This document shows positions 6,641-10,436 of a stretch of DNA of 10,436 nt, one piece after another (within the stretch, counting starts at the first letter, position 1; every line of letters starts with the position of its first letter). The position numbers and the translations under genes were made by a program. The stretch comes from Pseudomonadota bacterium (GTDB lineage: Bacteria > Pseudomonadota > Gammaproteobacteria > Acidiferrobacterales > Acidiferrobacteraceae), in assembly GCA_021795255.1 (NCBI GenBank), contig JAJYPQ010000106.1, positions 1 through 10,436 on the forward strand. The letters are read 5' to 3'. The notes under the pieces were generated by a model. It did not search any database and was not told the DNA's origin. It saw only the letters and a program-made list of their open reading frames with translations.

Positions 6641-9400
6641 TCATTTCTGGATCGCGGCCGAGCACAGGTTGATGTAGTCACATTGCCCACACGTCTTCTT
6701 CCCCGGGCTGGCCGGCAACACGTTTTGCCGCAATGCAGCCGCCGCCGCCCGCACGTCGCGTTTTACATCCTCGATAAAATCATCATCTACAGACCGCCTC
6801 TTCTGCTTTTGTTCGTCCAGCTCGTAGATCTCCACATAGTCCGCGTCTCGGCCGGTGAGCTCACGGTAGCCGAGCGCGTAAATGTGAAGCTGGGTCTCGG
6901 TGACCGCTTCAGCCTGTGCCCGATCATTTGATTTCAGATCCACGATCGTCACCTCACCGGTATCCACCCGCCGCACCAGATCGATCCGACCTGCCACCGC
7001 GACGCCGTCTCCCAGCGCTATCTCAATCACCTTCTCGGAGAACTCCAGGTTTTTGAACTCGGCGGCATTCTTCCTGATGTAGCCCGCGATTACCTTTTCG
7101 GCCGCACCACGCAATTGTTCACGTAATGCCGGATAGGCATAGGGTGCGCGCAGATGACGCTCGACCAGCGCCTGTGCTTCGCCAGGATCAATTGCTTCAC
7201 CTCTGAGCGCGCGAGCGTGTACTTCAGCAAGCGCGTCGTGAAGCGACTTGCCGAATCCGAGGGCTTCGTCTAGTGGCGCGTTGAATCCATATAGAATTCG
7301 CAGCTTGAACTGATACGGACACTCGAAGAAGTACTTCACGTCCGAGAACGACAGTGTGACGTTGGCGACCGATGCCTTCGGTTTCGGATCAAGTCGTTTG
7401 CGATCGATGTAGTCTTGTGGCCGGCGCTTGACGTACTTAGAAGCCAACACTTCATTGAAAAAGTCTGAGGGCGCCTGGGCGGCACAGTTACCATCATGTG
7501 GTGCCCAACTCATGTGCAGGTACTTTTGCGCCCGGGTGGCAGCCACATAGAAGAGCCGCTGCTCGTCCTCAAGTCCGCCGCGGTAACGTGCCGCATTTAG
7601 AAATGCGTCAGCCGGGAGCAGATGCCATGCTGTACGGCCACCGCTGCTCTTGGAGGGGAACCGGTTTTTTACAAGTTGCGGGATGAATACTACCGGCCAT
7701 TGCAGGCCCTTCGCCTGGTGCACCGTCATGATGCGGACTGCGTCCGGGGTTACGAAAGCGCTGTCCTGCCATCCCTCTGGATAGGCGTGCTCGGCGTGGT
7801 AACGCAGAAAGCCGGCGAAACTCTTGTACTTCTCAACCGGGCTCGAGTGGAAGTGTATGCTCTCGAAGTCAGAGATTGCCTGACTGAACTTGCCGAGGTT
7901 GTAGAAAACCACCTCACCTCTGCCACCTGGCACCCGTTCCTCACGCAGCGCTGTGTTCTCGAGAAACGCCACGAACTGACGCTGCAAATTGTAGACCTTG
8001 AACTGACCGATAGTAGCGCTCATCATGTCGGCGCGCGCCTTGGCCACCGCTGCGATGGCGGCATCCAGCGCCTCTGGCGCGATCCCAAGATCGGCCAACT
8101 GCCACGCGCTCCGGACGGCCGCCTCGTCTGATTCCTCGGCAAGGTAGTAAAAAAGCTGCCGCGCCGCCTCCACCTCTTCTTTTTCAAAAAGATTATCCAT
8201 TCCTGTGATGACGTAGGGCACCTCGGCGGCGTCGAGGGCCTCCATGATCGGCGCGCCATCGCGTTGCACTGACCTAAGCAGCACCGCCATGTCCGACCAC
8301 GAGATACCGCGATCCGTACCATCTTCCGTGATCGCTGTTCCGCGCAATGCGCGGCAGGTCCCGGCAATATATTTGGCCTCTTCCTGTGGCGACGTGAATC
8401 CGAGCGCCACGATGTCTCCCGGCTCATAGACCTGTGCCTGTGTAGCCTTCATTTCCTTGGGTAGCCGCCGTACGATTTGCCGAACGAATTCGCGTGCAAC
8501 TGCCACAACACCTTCGCTCGACCGGAAATTGTCTTCCAATCGGACCTGCGTCACATCCTTGTACCTGCGCTCGAAGCTTAGAATGTTCTGGATGTCGCTC
8601 CCGCGCCACTGGTAGATAGTCTGATCATCGTCGCCAACTACGCACACTCCAGCACCGAGCTTGTGCAATTCCTCGACCACGGCATCCTGCACAGGATTCA
8701 TATCCTGATACTCGTCGACAATGACATGTTTGATCCGAGCCGCTAGCCGCTCCCGCAGCCCACGGTTTTCTCGTAGCTCTTCCACCGCTTCCTTGAGGAT
8801 GCCTGAGTAGTCGAGATAACCTTTCTGGTGCAGCAGGTGCTCGTAAGTCCCAAGGTGAGCCGCCACGGTGTTCCCTGCAAGCTTGGTCGGATCGAGCGCA
8901 AAGTCTTCGCGCAAGATTCCCAAGGCGGAAACGTAATGTCGGGTGTCGGTGTAGCGCTTGAGCGCCACCCCATTCAGCGTGGTGCACTGCGTCAGCCCTG
9001 ATGCTTTCGAGTGACGGTCGATGAACAGGGCCTGCTGAACCTCGTTGAGTACCTCGTACTTCATGTAGGCCGGCACCTCGAACTTCAGCAGCTCTAGGCA
9101 GTAGCCATGAATCGTGCCGACATACATGTCCGCGAGACCAATGACATCCCCTAGCTGTTCACGGCACCGGGTATGAATACGTTCCTTGAGCTCGGCCGCT
9201 GCTTTGTCGGTGAAGGTAAACGCGACGACATTCTCTGGTGCGCATCCAGCACCACCACCTGCTAATGGTCGCAATAGGCTTACGACGCGCTGCGCTACGA
9301 CTTCGGTCTTGCCCGACCCTGCGCAGGCAATGAGTTGTAGGTTCCCTGCGATGTGGTTCATTGCTGCCAACTGCGGGACGGTGTATCGGGTTCTGTCCAC
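6641..9400 (-). CDS. UvrD/Rep-family helicase fused to Fe-S PD-(D/E)XK nuclease (AddB/RecB-like)
   Basis: A 919-residue superfamily 1A helicase with a C-terminal RecB-type nuclease. Numbering from GTG 9400: Walker A AGSGKT 27-32, motif Ic-like GTIHGYC around 95, motif II DEYQD 229-233, motif III GDDDQTIYQWRG 256-267, motif IV NFRS 291-294, motif V TVHQAKGL 559-566, motif VI VAATRA with R623. The nuclease shows GRID 804-807, DLK 821-823 and QLHIYAL just after. Four cysteines (C694, then C904-x2-C907-x5-C913) match the 4Fe-4S staple of AddB and Cas4-like nucleases. GTG 9400 is preferred: GAGGG at 9409-9413 lies 8 nt upstream. TTG 9415 in the same frame, five codons earlier, has no clear site; no ATG lies between the upstream stop and the Walker motif apart from an internal Met. 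It ends in tandem stops TGA-TAA, which overlap the methyltransferase ribosome-binding site. It may unwind and degrade DNA ends made by the endonuclease; housekeeping repair is the alternative. Confidence 0.9.
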   Translation of the reverse strand: MDRTRYTVPQLAAMNHIAGNLQLIACAGSGKTEVVAQRVVSLLRPLAGGGAGCAPENVVAFTFTDKAAAELKERIHTRCREQLGDVIGLADMYVGTIHGYCLELLKFEVPAYMKYEVLNEVQQALFIDRHSKASGLTQCTTLNGVALKRYTDTRHYVSALGILREDFALDPTKLAGNTVAAHLGTYEHLLHQKGYLDYSGILKEAVEELRENRGLRERLAARIKHVIVDEYQDMNPVQDAVVEELHKLGAGVCVVGDDDQTIYQWRGSDIQNILSFERRYKDVTQVRLEDNFRSSEGVVAVAREFVRQIVRRLPKEMKATQAQVYEPGDIVALGFTSPQEEAKYIAGTCRALRGTAITEDGTDRGISWSDMAVLLRSVQRDGAPIMEALDAAEVPYVITGMDNLFEKEEVEAARQLFYYLAEESDEAAVRSAWQLADLGIAPEALDAAIAAVAKARADMMSATIGQFKVYNLQRQFVAFLENTALREERVPGGRGEVVFYNLGKFSQAISDFESIHFHSSPVEKYKSFAGFLRYHAEHAYPEGWQDSAFVTPDAVRIMTVHQAKGLQWPVVFIPQLVKNRFPSKSSGGRTAWHLLPADAFLNAARYRGGLEDEQRLFYVAATRAQKYLHMSWAPHDGNCAAQAPSDFFNEVLASKYVKRRPQDYIDRKRLDPKPKASVANVTLSFSDVKYFFECPYQFKLRILYGFNAPLDEALGFGKSLHDALAEVHARALRGEAIDPGEAQALVERHLRAPYAYPALREQLRGAAEKVIAGYIRKNAAEFKNLEFSEKVIEIALGDGVAVAGRIDLVRRVDTGEVTIVDLKSNDRAQAEAVTETQLHIYALGYRELTGRDADYVEIYELDEQKQKRRSVDDDFIEDVKRDVRAAAAALRQNVLPASPGKKTCGQCDYINLCSAAIQK

Positions 9401-9416
9401 CCCTTCAGCCCTCAAG

Positions 9417-9430
9417 TCCGCATGTGCGGA
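9417..9430. repeat. Inverted repeat TCCGCA/TGCGGA next to the helicase start
   Basis: TCCGCA and TGCGGA flank a two-base centre; as RNA this is a five-base-pair stem with a four-base loop. It ends one base before the alternative TTG start and three bases before the helicase ribosome-binding site. It could be a small operator or hairpin affecting initiation, but it is short. Confidence 0.35.
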
Positions 9431-9507
9431 TGCCAGGTTCCGCCGTATGCATATTCCGATTTCTTACTTGTTCTCTGCGTGTACGGAAGTCCGGATTGGT
9501 GACCTTT

Positions 9508-9527
9508 GTTTACAACGATCGTTAAAC
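9508..9527. repeat. Palindrome AACGATCGTT with GTTT/AAAC flanks
   Basis: A perfect 10-bp palindrome, AACGATCGTT (9514-9523), is flanked by GTTT (9508-9511) and AAAC (9524-9527), the two left bases AC being extra. This dyad between DUF488 and the helicase gene is the right size for a dimeric repressor site. No regulator is encoded nearby in the window. Confidence 0.4.
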
Positions 9528-9569
9528 TCCAGCCTAGCGGACACAGATGCCTCATCAGCCTGTTCTTCC

Positions 9570-10052
9570 CTAAATAAAAGCCAATTGACGCGAGACAGGG
9601 CTCGTTGTTCTAGCATCCGCAGCCTTGATATGCTTGACGTGCGCGCCGCAATAGTCGCGCACAGCATTGGCTACCATAGAGCGATGGCAAAAATTGAAGT
9701 CGGCCTCGTAGCACAACAACGCGCAGGTCGCCGTGCTCACCAACTCTGACAGTTCAGAGATCGCGGAGTGCTGCGTCTTGAGGTGCCTCAGGAAGGCCTC
9801 GGTGTAACGCTTCCAGTTGCGGTCTTCGCGGTAACGATCGCGGATCGGCTTCGGGCAGCCGAGATCGCTCATATGGACATACTTCTGACCGGAGAGGTGA
9901 AGCACGCCCGCCAAACTTTTCTTAGAGAAGCCAGGCTTGCGCGACACGGGATACTCACGGACATCGACGATGGTGTCGATCCCGTGTTCCGCGAGCAGTG
10001 ACAGAAACCTGTCAATGCTCAGCCCTTCATAGCCGATAGTGAAAACGATCAT
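9570..10052 (-). CDS. DUF488 domain protein
   Basis: A 160-residue protein that is a complete DUF488 domain. The diagnostic pieces are all present in order: TIGYEG 5-10, VDVREYPVSR 29-38, LGCPKP 64-69, and the paired LCYEAD (C114) and CHRS (C122-H123-R124). The biochemical role of DUF488 is not established to my knowledge; the conserved Cys/His/Arg pair suggests a metal site or a catalytic pocket, which is inference. ATG 10052 is well supported: GAGG lies 8 nt upstream and the TIGYEG motif begins at once. It is the first gene of the minus-strand cassette and the helicase gene follows after about 155-170 bp. Presence here suggests a restriction accessory role, but DUF488 genes also occur alone, so it may be a passenger. 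Confidence 0.9.
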   Translation of the reverse strand: MIVFTIGYEGLSIDRFLSLLAEHGIDTIVDVREYPVSRKPGFSKKSLAGVLHLSGQKYVHMSDLGCPKPIRDRYREDRNWKRYTEAFLRHLKTQHSAISELSELVSTATCALLCYEADFNFCHRSMVANAVRDYCGAHVKHIKAADARTTSPVSRQLAFI

Positions 10053-10060
10053 TACCGTGT

Positions 10061-10072
10061 CCTCGCACGAGG
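10061..10072. repeat. Small inverted repeat over the DUF488 ribosome-binding site
   Basis: CCTCG and CGAGG separated by CA. On the minus-strand mRNA this can fold as a short stem that includes the GAGG used to start DUF488, so folding could mask the site. It is only 4-5 base pairs and may be incidental. Confidence 0.25.
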
Positions 10073-10078
10073 TGATGT

Positions 10079-10095
10079 TACGCGAGAATAGCGTA
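10079..10095. repeat. Inverted repeat TACGC-N7-GCGTA upstream of DUF488
   Basis: Perfect 5-bp arms (10079-10083 and 10091-10095) spaced by seven bases, 17 bp overall, about 27 bp upstream of the DUF488 start. The minus-strand centre reads TATTCT, a 4 of 6 match to a -10 box, but no matching -35 is at the right distance. It may be an operator over a weak promoter. Confidence 0.28.
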
Positions 10096-10139
10096 CCTGG
10101 CGATGGGCGGCTTTGTATCGCGGCCCCTGGTGTTGCACG

Positions 10140-10148
10140 TTATCCACA
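10140..10148 (+). promoter_or_regulatory. Perfect DnaA-box 9-mer
   Basis: TTATCCACA matches the consensus DnaA box exactly. A near match in opposite orientation, TGGGGATAA (one mismatch to TGTGGATAA), lies at 10166-10174. Such sites bind the initiator DnaA at origins and at some promoters. There is no AT-rich unwinding tract, dnaA, dnaN or rep gene in the window, so an origin is not claimed. Confidence 0.45.
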
Positions 10149-10151
10149 GAT

Positions 10152-10175
10152 TCCGGGGATAGGTCTGGGGATAAG
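10152..10175. repeat. Tandem 12-bp direct repeat (two units)
   Basis: Two adjacent 12-mers, TCCGGGGATAGG and TCTGGGGATAAG, agree at 10 of 12 positions. They begin three bases after the DnaA box, and the second contains the near-DnaA box. The arrangement recalls a miniature iteron or the DnaA-box region beside ColE1-type origins, but two units are few. Confidence 0.45.
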
Positions 10176-10211
10176 CTCTGCCACCCGAGGGAGGACGCCG
10201 GGACGGCGGGC

Positions 10212-10238
10212 TGCCCGAAATACAGGCACCCCCGGGCA
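10212..10238 (-). terminator. Possible hairpin after the right-edge gene
   Basis: TGCCCG (10212-10217) and CGGGCA (10233-10238) form a 6-bp stem with a 15-nt loop, 5 bp past the stop of the partial right-edge gene. There is no following T-run on the minus strand, so termination activity is doubtful. Confidence 0.2.
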
Positions 10239-10243
10239 ATTTG

Positions 10244-10436
10244 TCAGGAGTCGTAAATGACATGACAGGGGATGCTTTCCAGGACGCCCGTCGCCACTAG
10301 GCGTAGAAATGTCCGGACGTCGTAGGTGAGGACACCCTCAGGATCGCCTGGGGCCGAGTCGAGAAACCGCAGGTGGATAGGACACCCCACCTCTTCATGG
10401 GGTACCCTGACAAAGACATCGCCCGTGCGCGTGTCA
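10244..10436 (-). CDS. C-terminal part of an unidentified protein (partial at window edge)
   Basis: A frame open from the right edge to TGA 10244-10246 gives 63 residues. It looks like real protein, with an acidic and hydrophobic mix: RTGDVFVRVPHEEVG, then PIHLRFLDS, then TYDVRTFLRLVATGVLES near the end. The other two minus frames hit stops, and the overlapping plus-strand frame to 10260 is low in complexity. I do not recognise a family. It runs the same way as the cassette, 191 bp upstream of DUF488, so it could be a first gene of the same locus or an unrelated neighbour. It is too short to tell, and its start is outside the window. Confidence 0.5.
   Translation of the reverse strand, partial: DTRTGDVFVRVPHEEVGCPIHLRFLDSAPGDPEGVLTYDVRTFLRLVATGVLESIPCHVIYDS

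Larger units (their letters stand above)
9401..9569. other. Leader between DUF488 and helicase genes
   Basis: No convincing gene is seen here. An open minus-strand frame at 9464-9667 starts inside the DUF488 gene antiparallel to nothing useful and has an unremarkable composition, so it is treated as a shadow. The gap holds two inverted repeats (9417-9430 and 9508-9527) and the helicase ribosome-binding site GAGGG (9409-9413). I found no good -35/-10 pair. The gap is long compared with the 5-12 bp junctions downstream, so an internal promoter or RNA-level control is possible. Confidence 0.4.

Noticed and set aside
9464..9667. A 67-codon minus-strand frame between DUF488 and the helicase
   Set aside because: It starts inside the DUF488 gene in another frame and its composition is unremarkable; judged a chance frame.
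10140..10175. A full replication origin
   Set aside because: Only one exact and one near DnaA box, no AT-rich unwinding tract and no replication genes in view.
10039..10260. A 73-codon plus-strand frame across the upstream non-coding region
   Set aside because: It overlaps the DUF488 start and the repeat region and is Gly/Arg/Pro-rich in the way of random GC-rich frames.
10384..10403. Inverted repeat ACCCCA-N8-TGGGGT
   Set aside because: It lies inside the coding frame of the right-edge gene, with no T-run; likely incidental.
1..10436. Insertion sequences, integrase, tRNA attachment site or CRISPR
   Set aside because: No transposase or integrase motifs, no tRNA-like fold and no regularly spaced repeats were seen.

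Overview
The window is a bacterial, moderately GC-rich stretch, mostly about 55-65% by eye. It looks like a proteobacterial accessory or defence island; codon choice and protein families suggest this, but no marker fixes the genus. It is filled by one long minus-strand cassette, read from right to left: a DUF488 protein (9570-10052), a UvrD-type helicase fused to an Fe-S PD-(D/E)XK nuclease (6641-9400), a very long beta-class (type III Mod-like) DNA methyltransferase with an N-terminal SAP-like DNA-binding region (3656-6628), and a DEAH helicase/restriction endonuclease (type III Res-like, resembling what I recall as the BPTD_3080 family, 489-3650).

The last three genes are packed almost without gaps (12 bp from helicase to methyltransferase, 5 bp from methyltransferase to endonuclease, each counted to the preferred start), so they are probably co-transcribed and translationally coupled. 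DUF488 sits 169 bp upstream of the preferred helicase start (154 bp from the alternative TTG). That gap holds two inverted repeats. Together the four genes look like an enlarged restriction-modification system: Mod marks self DNA, Res translocates on and cuts unmodified DNA, and the RecB/AddB-like helicase-nuclease could process the ends. The DUF488 role is open. The partnership is inferred from gene order.

Left edge (1-637, plus strand): the tail of an unidentified short gene (1-102), then a second plus-strand reading frame (134-637). Its first 115 or so codons look like genuine protein, but its end runs into the antisense of the endonuclease 3' end. This probably marks the left boundary of the cassette, with an interrupted resident gene. 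A hairpin at 440-462, just past the endonuclease stop, could end the cassette transcript.

Right edge (10053-10436): 191 bp of non-coding DNA with a perfect DnaA-box 9-mer, a tandem 12-bp repeat carrying a near-DnaA box, and two small inverted repeats next to the DUF488 start. Beyond it is the C-terminal end of another minus-strand gene (10244 to the window edge) of unknown function. No RNA genes, CRISPR arrays, transposases or integrases were seen.
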